Shown here: positions 24,054 through 34,715 of the stretch, piece by piece
How the letters are laid out: each line of letters starts with the position of its first letter
How positions within the stretch are numbered: position 1 is the stretch's first letter
NCBI GenBank assembly: GCA_030734395.1
Contig: JAUZTG010000034.1
Location: 248,001-312,000 of the forward strand
DNA from: Sarocladium kiliense
Lineage: Eukaryota > Ascomycota > Sordariomycetes > Hypocreales > Sarocladiaceae
Direction: 5' to 3'
DNA: 64,000 nt
The notes under the pieces: model-generated
What the model was told of the DNA's origin: nothing
Databases searched by the model: none
The model's input: the letters and a program-made list of their open reading frames with translations, nothing else
Made by a program: the position numbers and the translations under genes

Positions 24054-24580
24054 ATTCTTTTGCTTTTTTTTGTTCAAATCTTTTTGAGGCCCTGAGTCAG
24101 TCAGTATCGTTTTGCTATTGTGGGGCTGGACACCGAATTGTGGAATCTAATCACGGAATTACAATGTGAGCGACAGCGTATAAGGCGCAGTTGCAGTCTG
24201 AAGCTATCATACTGTCTGTCTATCATGTTGTCCTTCCCACCCTCATAATCAGGATTGCGCGGAAAAGTCACCCTTAATTGCTCATGAATTAGTCTTCCAG
24301 AGCCAAGGCAGCCTGCATTTATTTGTCCACGGACGTGGCATCACCCGCAATGGGTCAGTCAGCTGCACCGTCCAGCTGAAGATCAGCAGCCTCGGTCACC
24401 AAGTGCCAACACCTGACGAGGCTAATCCAACATGTGGCAGCGAGATAAACACGATTTGACGCGTCGAGGGACTACTACTCATCGTTACTTATCATCAGAT
24501 TCTCCATCTCTTTACCTTTGCTCGTTTGTTCCAGCCCTCATGCTGTGCTGCTCCTCGCGGTTCAGGCGGCTCACTCGCTC
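24054..24580. other. Intergenic between tRNA-Ala and RBR-4
   Basis: About 530 bp holding the tRNA terminator T-run at its left end and otherwise nothing recognised. Confidence 0.5.
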
Positions 24581-26076
24581 ATGATGGACTTCACGCACGT
24601 GGAACACATTGACCCCGAGGGCCTTTTGCTCATCATTCAGCTCCAGAAAGCTGATGCCGAAGCTCTTGCTCGGAGGCGCAGCCAGATGCTCAAGCGGCCG
24701 CGAAGCTGCTCACGGACGATCTTGATGCTTAGAAGGACATCATCACGGAACACGCACGCTTGGTCGGACAGGAGCAGCCACCTCCAGTCGAGATCATCGC
24801 TGGCACAGATGCAGGCGCAGCCGAACCTGATGAGATTCAGAGACCCGCAGAGAGTAATAGACAAAATCAGGCCGTCGACTCTGAGCCTCGAGAGCCCGCA
24901 AGCCAAGACGAAGAATTACCCACGGTAGAGTCGGTCTCAGTCGACAATGACGACATATCAAAGGACGACGAGAGTATCAGCCACGAGAATACCACAGACA
25001 AGAATGCAACATCCCAGAGTGATCCTTGGACCGACACCAACTCGGAGGTTCACTCACTTGAGGGGATCTCGGGCCTGGCGATCCAGGAAGTGGCACAAGA
25101 CGATGCTTCTACAACGGATGAAGAGGATCAGGCAACACCTGCAGAGACTAGTAGTCGTCGAACTCGGAGGCACCGCAGCATCCCCTGCATCTCGTGCTCA
25201 ACCAACACACGAAAGTCGAACACACTCCAGTTCCCCTGCGAACACACGTACTGCCACAATTGTATCGCGGACCTCCATAGGGCAGCGACAACAGACGAGA
25301 CTCTCTTCCCACCACGCTGCTGCGGCCAGGAAGTCCCCTTCGACCTGGTCCGCCCCATCCTCTCCGAAGACGAGGGCGAGCGCTTCGAAGCCAAGGCCGT
25401 CGAGTTCAGGACAAAGGACAAAATGTACTGCTTCAAGCCTGCCTGCTCCAAGTTCATCCCGCCGCAGGAGATTGAGGGCAATGTGGCGCGCTGTGGAGAT
25501 TGCAGGAGCAAGACGTGTGCGTTGTGCAAACAGGCGCTGCACGATGGAGCATGTCCGGAAGATGAGGAGACCGCGAAGGTCGTAGAACTCGCGGAGGCTA
25601 TGGGTTGGCAGGGGTGTAAATCGTGTAAGAGAGTCATTGAGCTCAATCACGGCTGCAACCACATCAGTAAGTTCAAGTTCAACCATCTGCTTGCCTCAAC
25701 CCAACATAGAGCTAACCCCCTTCTCGCCTGTACATGCCATGCTGAGTTCTGCTACCGATGTGGACTCACCTAGAAGACATGTCCATGTCCGCAGTGGGAC
25801 GAAGCTCGGCTTCTAGCTCGTGCAGAGAATCTTGTAGATATCCATGGCAACGCTGCGAACGATGCTAACGCCCGAAGACGGCTCGTCGCGGAAGTCGCGG
25901 AAGCTCGGCGACATCTACTCGATAACCACAACTGCTCTCATCTCTCGTGGACACAGAGGCGGGGAAGTTATGAATGTGAGGAGTGCAGGGACACGTTGCC
26001 CAATTTCATCTTCGTATGCCATCGGTGCAGGCTCCGGGCGTGCTGGCGGTGTCGACACAACCGACTGAATCGATAG
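24581..26076 (+). pseudogene. Decayed RBR gene, copy 4
   Basis: Nearly full-length homology with several lesions. The N-terminal motif (HIDPEGLLLIIQLQ) is in one frame; the next conserved block (PDAQAAAKLLTDDLDA) is in another, so a frameshift lies near 24660-24690. An in-frame TAG follows at 24730-24732. RING1 (CISC...CEHTYCHNC), IBR and the first half of RING2 are intact. The conserved intron before the RING2 Cys keeps its donor (25667) and CTAAC branch, but the expected acceptor at 25725-25726 reads CG instead of AG; retention of the 60 nt keeps frame. A second TAG at 25771-25773 replaces the expected Trp in GLT-W-KTCPCPQWDE. Beyond it the frame stays open to 26076 through a typical C-terminal module (CEECRDTLPNFIFVCHRC). 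Confidence 0.8.
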
Positions 26077-26590
26077 ATCACCAGGTGTTGCAGGGTTCAT
26101 ACTGGTCTATGTGGATAACTACTTCGAAGATAATCATCGTTCAAGATAAGTATCTGATCTAGAAGCGCTACTGTCGCCGCAACAAAGCTCATTTCACCCT
26201 CGCTTACAGTATGGAAAAACTTGATTGACATTTCAGAGTGCTGTACGCGCTCACGTTATCGATGTTGACTGCAGCTCGCGGGTGCATTTGTAAAAGAGTA
26301 CGTACTGGGAGAGTAGAGGTGGGCGGCCAGTCGCATAGCGCCACGACAGCATATGCATGGCTCAAGACAGGACGGATGATGCCATTTCGATTCACTGATA
26401 TAGTCGTATTCATTGATTTGATTCCGATTCCTGCCTCCGACCACTTCGCAAGGCGCATCTCCTGAAAAGAGAAACTCGAGGCAAGCTTCCTCGAAAACTG
26501 CCCCGTATGTGCAGAGGGTATCTCCCAGCCTGAAACAATATTGCAAGGTCATATCATAATAGCGTGGTGCATCCTGATGTGTGTGAGAGC
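26077..26590. other. Intergenic, convergent ends
   Basis: About 515 bp between RBR-4 and the permease stop. No feature recognised. Confidence 0.5.
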
Positions 26591-28641
26591 TTAAAATGAC
26601 TCCCATATGCGCTTCCAGAACGGCAGCTTCTCCCTGCGCACCATGTTTCCATCCTCATTCACATGGAAACCCTTCTGATCCAGATCGATCCTCCTTCCAC
26701 TATCAAGATCAATGTCGAAGCTGCGCTTAAACTTATCCGTCTTCCACCAGATCAGCTTGCAGACCACATAAATGACACCAAACAGCGGCAGCAAGATATA
26801 AGCGTCGACAAAGTTGCCAGCATTGAACGGCGAGAGCGTCGTCCAGCCTTGCACCAGCGCGAGGAAGATGCAAGCACTGAGACCGAACCATGCGATAAAT
26901 GGGTAGCCCATGGACTTGTAGGGGAGTTCCTCGCGGGTGCGGCCGCGGGAGTGCCAGCTGCGGCGGAAGCGGATGTGGATGAAGCTGATGCTGCCCCAGA
27001 CGAGGAACGTGCTGACACCGGAGAGGTTGACGATGTAGCCGTAAGCGCGGGCCGCGCCGGTGCTGACGTTCATCATGGAGATGGCGCCGACGGCGTTGGT
27101 CAGGAAGATGGCTGGGATGGGCACACGACGCTTAGAGCTGACCCAGCCCAAGATCTTCGGAGCCTTGCCAGACTGGGCCATGTAGAGGACCGTTCGGGAA
27201 CCGATGTAGATGGAGGAGTTGATGGCAGAGAGACAAGTGATGAAGATGAAGGCATTGATGAGATGGACACCTCCCTCCCAGCCAGCGTTCTGGATGGCGA
27301 TGGTCATGGGGCTTTGCAAGGCCTTGGCTCCACCGCTGACCAGCTCGTCCGAGTTCGCAGGACAGGTGATGCCGAAGAAGAGCGCAGAGCCCATGTAGAT
27401 GAAGATGATGCGCCAGAAGACCTGTCGGATGGCCTGAGGAACTGCAACACCGGGGTTGCGGGTCTCACCAGCTGCAATCGCGATAGCCTCGACACCAGCG
27501 TAGAAGGTCGAGCAGAAGACGAAGACGGTGGCGACTCCGCGGAAGCCGTTGTTGTTGAAGGGGCCCGGGTCGTTCCAGTAACGGAAGCCAAGAGCTCCGT
27601 CCTGGCCGATGAGGCCACCAGAGGCATAGATGATGGAGAAGATGAAGTATGCAGTCAGACCAAGCAGCTTGGTCAGCGCAAGCCAAAACTCAGCCTCACC
27701 AAAAGCTTCAACTCCAAGCATCTGGAAAGCCATGAAGACACTCCAGAGACTGCACAAGGTGAATGATATCAGTGTCCGAGTTTCCATTAGGTAATTTGGG
27801 GGGGCCATCGGGAATTCCGACTTACATGAGGAAGAAGCCCCATAGTGGGACGGCGGGAGCCCAGTAGGTCAGGATGCTGGACATGACGTTGTATTCGTTG
27901 GCGAGGACGGTGGCCCAGATGATGAAGTAGTTCCAGCCGACGGCGACGGAGAAGGACTTGTCGACGATGCGCTCGGCGAGGGAGATGAAGGAGCCGCCGC
28001 CGGGGAAGAGGGTTGTGAGTTCGCCGAGGGATTGCATGATGCAGAAGGCGATGATACCTGTGATGAGGTTTGTTAGTCGATGATTTCATTATATAATATG
28101 AAAGCTGCGCAATGCATGGCGCTGGTGGGAGGTATAGATCGAGGAGGAGGTCGTGTAAGTCCAGGGTCGCGAGCATCTGTGTGGTGGAGCCGCTACCGGC
28201 AGAGCGCAAGGGACGCGTGAAGCGAGGGCCAGAGGTGAAGTCCCAAAAAGGAAATGTGACAAAACGTAGAGGAAGACGAGCGCAAGAGAAGATAAGAGTG
28301 TAGCATCGTGTTGTGTCGTGTAATGCGAATGTCTTCAATGTCCAAGGTTCCATCCCCGGGCAAAGACCGAGCAAGTACTCACCAATAACACCAAACCCGA
28401 TCAGCAGCGACGCCGGACCACCATTGGCGAGTGCGCCTCCAGCTCCAATGAGCAGACCGGGACCGATAATACCAGCCAGGGCCATCATGGACAAATGCCT
28501 GTTCTTCAGACCGCGCTTGACGCCAGAATCTGGGTCGACGAGGTCTGCGCTGGCGCCGTACGGGTTGCTCTCGAACTCGGATTCATGTTGCGCCTCGGAC
28601 GCCTCTGGCGAGACGGTCTTGTTTTTGTTTCTGCCGAACAT
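26591..28641 (-). CDS. YAT-family amino acid permease
   Basis: Three exons, complement(26591-27749, 27826-28057, 28383-28641), 549 residues. Joins give FGVIGIIAFCIMQSLGE and FFLILWSVFMAFQMLG, both family hallmarks. The N-terminus has the YAT signature (GLKNRHLSMMALAGIIGPGL), followed by about twelve membrane segments and the conserved SSIYIGSRTVLYMAQ region. It most resembles the Dip5/Gap1 group of plasma-membrane amino acid/H+ symporters; specificity is not readable. Intron 1 is 325 nt, four to five times longer than the others in the window. A 10-G run lies about 80 bp upstream of the ATG (28641). Confidence 0.9.
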
Positions 28642-30832
28642 GGCTGCTGCTGGTCGAGGTCGAGGTCGGGCGCAAGCAGGACAATGTTGCGGAGAGACAG
28701 AGAGGATGGGAGAGGTGAAGGAGGGGGGGGGGAACAAGAAGAGGAACAAGAGAAGCGGCAGGATGGAGTTTCCTGGAGATAACGATAATAGCTTGCAGAA
28801 GAGATTGCGGCAGGCGGCGAGAAAGTAGCCTGGTCCCCCCAGTTTACTCGAAGGAAAAACGTGGGTCAACGAAGCTGTGTTGAGTCTAGTTCGCTGTCGA
28901 CAAGACGGCGGTGATCGCTGATCATTCCCCTCTTTGAGAAGCAAAGATCCAGTCTCGAGCTTCTCCAACGGCTCGGGTTCGCGCGTTCAGCGAATCTCTC
29001 TGTTCTTTATGTCTCACCCGAAGACTGTTGTTCCCCATGTCTCACAGCCGGACCCGGACCATCAAGTCAAACTTTTTACGTACTCCAAAGTCTGGATCGC
29101 GCAGTAGTTGATGGCGAGATTTGAAGCCACATTGGCGACAGACAAAACCACGCGAGGCTAGGGCGACTCAGACATCGATCACGACATCGGTGGCGTATCC
29201 TGGTTTTGCATTAGTTGAGTGGGGGTTCCGTTCCGTTTCGTTCGCGCCTAGCCTCGAAGGCAAATGGGTGCATGTTTAGACAGCTGGGGGGGAAAGCCAG
29301 GGCAGGGTCCAGATCTGCCGCTGGACTAATAAGAGCTTAGCATCCTGCGCTTAAGAAACAAGGGTAGACCATACTGTGTGCGTAGTGAAGGCTCCGGGGA
29401 GGAATAATCCATTACAGGGAGGGAGCCTCTTCAGCTGCTCGTTTCTTCATCCGCTTTCCCGACCCCTGGTACATCTTCTTGTGATGTGACGCAGCATTTC
29501 GGTAGTCCCATGCACGCTTCCGCCGCATTTGCCTGGACAGTTCAGCCCGGGACTTGACAGAGCGAGAGTGGGAGAACTCACTCGCTTACTGCATGAATCA
29601 TGTAGGCGATGTCCCGCAGTTAGCGACGCGATGGTCCGCTAGTCAAGAACACACACACCCTCAGCCTCAGGTCTCAAACCCGCGAGTAGTGTAGTGAGTG
29701 GCCTAGTCTTTTGCGAGAGACAGCCTTGTTCGATATCGCCATCTTGGCCATCTCGGCCACGGCGGGTGGCTGTTCTTGGTTCTTGGACAAGACGGGAAGA
29801 GTCTTGTGTCTTGTCTTGGGTGGCGGCCACAACCTGCGAGATCGCTGCGGATGTCGGTTGCCAAGTCAAGTGCCCAGCGACGAGGACCCGAAGCGTTGTC
29901 GGAGTTAAGGGATTTAAACAACTTGGTCTCCAGATGCGCATTTGCACGAGGCGTCTCATCGACAACTGAGAAATAGTTGAGGCTATTGCGAACTGTGCGA
30001 AGTCGACTTGTCTAGATCCTCGTAGATTCATTCTCACGCGCGTTCATAGTCGTGTCCAGCCTCGCAGCCGCAACCTCATGCAGCCTGGTAGAGCCGTAAT
30101 GTCTGCCCTGTGCGCGAAGGGTTGCGTTGTAAGTCATTGTATATCCAGTCGTTGGCACATTGGGAATCTGGTCTAATCAAGCCTTAGCGTGGCAAAGTCC
30201 GTGCTATGGATCTCTGTAAGTCTCTTATTTAGGATGAATCGTGTGATATGTCGTGTGCTCCTCATAGTTCTGACGAGTGGCGTCTAGATCAGTGACTAGG
30301 CTATGCACCCGTGCAGCCCGCGTTATCATGCAACATATCGCTCGCGGAGTGACGGGATTGTCTAGGAAAGCTTGTGAGTGTTTCTAGAATTAAGGATCAA
30401 ATTTTCAATTTCAAGTAGACCTTTTCAGCTGCCTGAAAAGAACTGAGACGAGATGGTCGCTCTCAGCATTGTGGCCTCTTTTGCATGTGAGGACGACGAA
30501 GCCAAGCCCTTGATTGTTGAAGGCGCGTCACCCCTCGCACGTAGGCTAATGTATTGCGGAGAAATGGTATCCGTTAACTCTATCTGAGATCAGAAGCTTT
30601 TGCTTTCGAAAGAGCAGCTGATATGGAAGTGTCATGCACCGAGCGGCATACGCCGCGGCCCTGGGACCATAGCCATCCCCGCGGCCCGGTTTCATAACGA
30701 GGCCATCTAAAGAAACTATTTATACTGCTTTGACTACCTCCAAGTCTAGGAATTATCTTTCCAAAGTACTCTCACATAACGCAGTCTTTATACCTCCCAT
30801 TGTCCGTGGATCTCAGCCGAGTTGAACAAGCG
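28642..30832. other. Long intergenic region
   Basis: 2.2 kb between divergent genes. It has a poly-G run (28723-28732) in the permease leader and no convincing gene; the longest frame (132 codons, minus, 29639-30037) has no family resemblance. It marks the start of the looser accessory block. Confidence 0.5.
28723..28732 (+). repeat. Poly-G run, 10 bases
   Basis: Uninterrupted G10 about 80 bp upstream of the amino acid permease start; a possible length-variable tract or assembly-error site. Confidence 0.7.
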
Positions 30833-32176
30833 ATGCAGACTTCACACCGAGAGTATTCCTTGCCACACAGTATGACGAATGAAGTTTTAGACTACGCCAA
30901 GTGTCGTCAGCATGTCGGCAATATCGGTGCCACCTATCGCGATGATATTATCGTCGCAAGTAAGGGGCTGTACGTATTCACCGCTACCGGTCACCAGGTG
31001 CTTGACTGGACGTCTGGCCAAATGTCTTGTCTCCTTGGCCATGGCCACCCTGAGGTCGTCGAGACCATTATGCAACACGCTTCGAATCTAGATCACCTAT
31101 TTTCTGGAATGCTGTCGCCACCTGTGCTGTCTCTCGCCAACCGGCTCTGCTCTATTATGCCTCCAGGCCTAGATAAAGCCTTCTTCCTCTCTACGGGAGG
31201 CGAAAGCAACGAGGCTGCTATCAAGCTCGCCAAGACTTATACAGGCAATTTCGAGATTGTTGGCCTGGGCGGGAGCTGGCACGGTATGACGGCTCAGGCT
31301 GTCGGAGCGCAGTATCGCTACGGCCGCAAAGGCCATGGGCCCAACATGCCAGGAATGTTGGCTTTGCCGGCACCGAACAAGCTTCGGTCTCCATTTTATC
31401 ACGACGGAGTATACGACTGGGAGAAGGAGATGATGCACGGCTGGGCCATGATTGACATGCAGTCTTGTGGCTCGCTAGCTGCGTGTATTGTCGAATGCAT
31501 TCAGTCATCCGCAGGGATCCATGTACTCCCACCAGGTTATCTTCAAGCGCTAAAGCGTGATTGTGAGAAGCGTGATATGCTTTTCATCGTCGACGAGGCG
31601 CAGACAGGTATTGGCCGGGCCGGTGACTTGATGGCTATTCTACATGAGCAGGTTACGCCCGACATAGTTACGCTGAGCAAGACATTGGGGAACGGTTTGC
31701 CTCTGAGCGCAGTAGTTACCAGTACCAAGATCAACGATGACTGCGCTAAGAAGGGCTTCAGTATGTACACAACCCATGCGAACGACCCTTTGCCCTGCGC
31801 TGTTGGTGATAAAGTCCTCGAGATCGTTATGCGCGATAACCTGGCTGCAAATGCAAGGGCTGTGGGGGAGGTCCTGCAGGCTGGTCTCCGAGACCTGCAG
31901 GACCGATTCGCTTGTATCGTTGAAGTCCGCGGTCGAGGTCTACTGGCGGGAGTAGAGGTAGCAGCGGAGGAAGAGACCAATTCAGCAAAGCTGGGGGCGT
32001 TGATCGCCGAGAAGGCGTACAGTCTCGGTCTGTGGGCAAACATCTCGAGTGATGCCTACTTCAGTGGTGCCCTGAGGATTGCACCGCCTATCATCACGAC
32101 AGAGGAGGAAATAAGGGAGGGCCTTCGTATACTAGGCGAAGCCTTTGCCTCTACCCCTGGTACCCGGCAACGGTAA
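30833..32176 (+). CDS. 2,2-Dialkylglycine decarboxylase-like class III aminotransferase
   Basis: Single exon, 447 residues, PLP fold type I. It matches bacterial 2,2-dialkylglycine decarboxylase over its whole length: LDWTSGQMSCLLGHGHPEVV, NLDHLFSGML, STGGESNEAAIKLAK, SWHGMT, DEAQTGIGR with the PLP-binding Asp, the Schiff-base Lys in LSKTLGNGLPL (about residue 282), YTTHANDPLP and RIAPP. The Gln and Trp expected near the decarboxylation site are both present. That enzyme decarboxylates and transaminates dialkylglycines such as alpha-aminoisobutyrate; in fungi the substrate is open. Start: the frame runs 11 codons up to a TTG, but the first ATG is 30833. No introns, and it ends 106 bp from the convergent Zn2Cys6 gene, which may regulate it. 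Confidence 0.82.
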   Translation: MQTSHREYSLPHSMTNEVLDYAKCRQHVGNIGATYRDDIIVASKGLYVFTATGHQVLDWTSGQMSCLLGHGHPEVVETIMQHASNLDHLFSGMLSPPVLSLANRLCSIMPPGLDKAFFLSTGGESNEAAIKLAKTYTGNFEIVGLGGSWHGMTAQAVGAQYRYGRKGHGPNMPGMLALPAPNKLRSPFYHDGVYDWEKEMMHGWAMIDMQSCGSLAACIVECIQSSAGIHVLPPGYLQALKRDCEKRDMLFIVDEAQTGIGRAGDLMAILHEQVTPDIVTLSKTLGNGLPLSAVVTSTKINDDCAKKGFSMYTTHANDPLPCAVGDKVLEIVMRDNLAANARAVGEVLQAGLRDLQDRFACIVEVRGRGLLAGVEVAAEEETNSAKLGALIAEKAYSLGLWANISSDAYFSGALRIAPPIITTEEEIREGLRILGEAFASTPGTRQR

Positions 32177-32282
32177 CTTCGTCACATAGGTATATCGTAA
32201 AATAAGAACACCTGTTTGCTGCATAGTATGAGACCCTCGAACCAATATGAATGAGAGGTAAGAGACGATAATTACGACTGGG

Positions 32283-34215
32283 CTACCTAGGAAAGAGCAA
32301 ACTGCCTTGAAATGCGGGATCCGAAAAGACGGCCTCCAACATATCAAGGTCTATCTGCTCTATGTTGTGATCCGAATCTTGATGAAGCGTTTGAATCTGG
32401 TCCAATATATCAGAGTACTGAGATAAGCATAGGTCGCCAATGTCCCAGTTGGCACTGTCTCGATGGGACCGAAGTGACTCCATCATCGCCACGGCAGATT
32501 CGAGGGCGTTGCCCCTAGGTAGCCCAGCCGCCGAATCCTTCATCTCTAGTGCCGAGCGCAAGAGGAACGATAGCACCGTAGATAGACAAAATGCCGCCTC
32601 GGGAAGCCAAAAGTCCCGGAGCTGCACTATGCTGAGCTCCGACACGAGCATCACAATGTTTTCAGCAGCGCGTCGGGTTGAGAGGTATTGTGAGATCAAG
32701 TTCTCCGAGTCAGTCTCCAAGGCATCCTTTCTCAACACCTCGAGCCGTATCCGCGAATCCAGGAACTCGAGGTGTAGGAAACACAACCGCAAGTTGGCAG
32801 CACCAGGGAGGCTAAGATCTGTACCACGGAGGACAATGCTTCGCACGGTGCCCGAGGTGCCCTCTGACCAAGTGTGCAGCATGTTTTGGAGCCTTGTCTC
32901 GGCACGGAGAGGAAGAGCCACTTGATGCAACTGGTCCAGGTACTCGTATAGAATATTAGAAAGGCTGGTCAAAGCTATCAGGATATCTGCCCCGTTCTTT
33001 TCTTCAACGGAGTCCATGCCGCCATAGAGGTAGCTATTCAGACGCGATGCTGAAACGTCAGTATGTCCGGGTCTGATGCGAGGGGGCGTGCTGAATGCAA
33101 GACTTGACCTAGGCGAGATGGTTAGCAGTGCCATTAAACTTGAGGCTGAACAGAAAGAAAGCATACCATCTATCATGTATGACAAGGCCCAGCCAGATCT
33201 TGATGCGAAAGCACTTCTCACTCGCTGGGATATCCCAGTCTGATGGATCACGGTTCAAGCCCAGCGTGAAGGCAATGCTAATGGCAAACCCAAGCTGGCC
33301 AGCGTTATTGAATACCAGCGTCGTGGGTCGGCCGCCTACGTTAAGCAGAACTGCAGCAATCGTGTAGATGCTGGGATTCAGACGCATCTCCGAGTATAGA
33401 GCTTCGTTGGCCAAGTTCCAGATGAATCTTTGGTCTGGTCGATGTTGGGAGGCCAGGACCTCATCAGATGCCCAGTACACCAGCGAATGTGCGTAGAGAC
33501 ATGCAAGGAGACCCGGCGAGAAGTTCTCCATCGAGAGAGCATCCTCACCCTGTCTAAACATATCTTGTCTCTCAAACATTGGGATGCAGACATTGACCTT
33601 GTTCATGAAGCTGGCACCGACCTGTCAGCTGTGAGAGAGGCGCTTCGTTGTGCCTTTAGCTTACAGTCTGATCAGACGGAGTTGGTGAGGCTCCAAGAGC
33701 TTCACAATGATATTCAGGCTCGTCTTTGCAGAGTCGCAACTCTGATCTAAGCCGATAGGTTGTCTTCTTGTTGCTGTAAAGGTAATCGGATCAGATAAGC
33801 CGCTTGCATCGCTCGTCCAGAAGGTCCTCGCGATCCGCCTCCCACCAGCATCACATGGAACAAGGCCGGACAGCACACGACTATCACTATCGACTATAGG
33901 ACCTAAGAGGCGCTGGCCGCTCGTGATCTGCTCCTTACTGTGAACAGTATCTGCATCCACATCAGCATTGATATTGAGCGTCGTACGCGGTGGGTTTTCC
34001 GGGCGCAGAGAGTAAGCCCCTGTTGATACGGAAGCCGCATTAACTCCCAGTGTGTCGACGGCCGCTGAAGCCACAGAGGATGCAATACGCCGATGCCGCG
34101 GGGCGAACTCGCAGCGTGTACCATGGGAGCGGCACATGAGACATGCGGCCGAGGAGGCTTCCAGCTTGCAGCGCGACTTTCGCCGGCGGCAGGCTATACA
34201 AGCTGGGGTGCGCAT
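32283..34215 (-). CDS. Zn2Cys6 fungal transcription factor
   Basis: Three exons, complement(32283-33108, 33167-33610, 33665-34215), 606 residues. The binuclear zinc cluster is at the N-terminus with Cys at 6, 9, 16, 25, 28 and 35 (CIACRRRKSRC...CLMCRSHGTRC). The middle-homology region starts after the first intron (IRLFMNKVNVCIPMF) and continues through LNPSIYTIAAVLLNVGGRP and GLNRDPSDWDI. Intron 1 (33611-33664) uses GTAAGC, branch CTGAC and acceptor CCAG; intron 2 (33109-33166) restores IHDRWSSLAFS. The class usually regulates nearby catabolic or secondary-metabolism genes; a link to the adjacent decarboxylase is inference from position only. Confidence 0.88.
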
Positions 34216-34715
34216 TCTCCGTGTGTAAGCAGCCCATTCATGGACTATGTAAGAAACAAGCAGCGTTGTGTTCGTCTCCTTGTCGCCGAGTAGTCTTCAT
34301 CAAGTACTGGCCGCACCCCGGCCCGGTCTACTGTCCGCGGCTCGCGGCGATGGTGGGGACGATCCCGATGCCGGTCCCGATACCGGGTCCGGAAGCTCAT
34401 GCTCGTAGATGATAAACTTCCACTTACGCAAGTAGACTGAGTACGACTCATTTTGTTAGAACTGCTATACAATTCCAATATCGGCCATGATCTAGACGAT
34501 GAGAATGACCACATGCCATTGCAGTGTCTATCCCTGGTAACCCCCAGTACCAGAACCTCGTTCTCATATATAACAGACGCGTCGGCTTCAACACGAGCCG
34601 CTGAATACTAGCCCTCTGGGTGGCGGTCACAGAATCGGTGAAAGGTTGGTCTGGTTATATTGTTTGTACGTGACAAGGTCGGTCTCGTCCCAGGATGTGC
34701 CAACCTCTCCAGCCA
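34216..34715. other. Intergenic, Zn2Cys6 promoter / NLR 3' flank
   Basis: 500 bp with no supported gene or repeat. Confidence 0.5.

Noticed and set aside
26663..27766. Plus-strand open frame of 367 codons
   Set aside because: Antisense to the YAT permease exon; rich in Asp/Glu/Gly and without any family pattern, as expected for the complement of a GC-rich coding exon.
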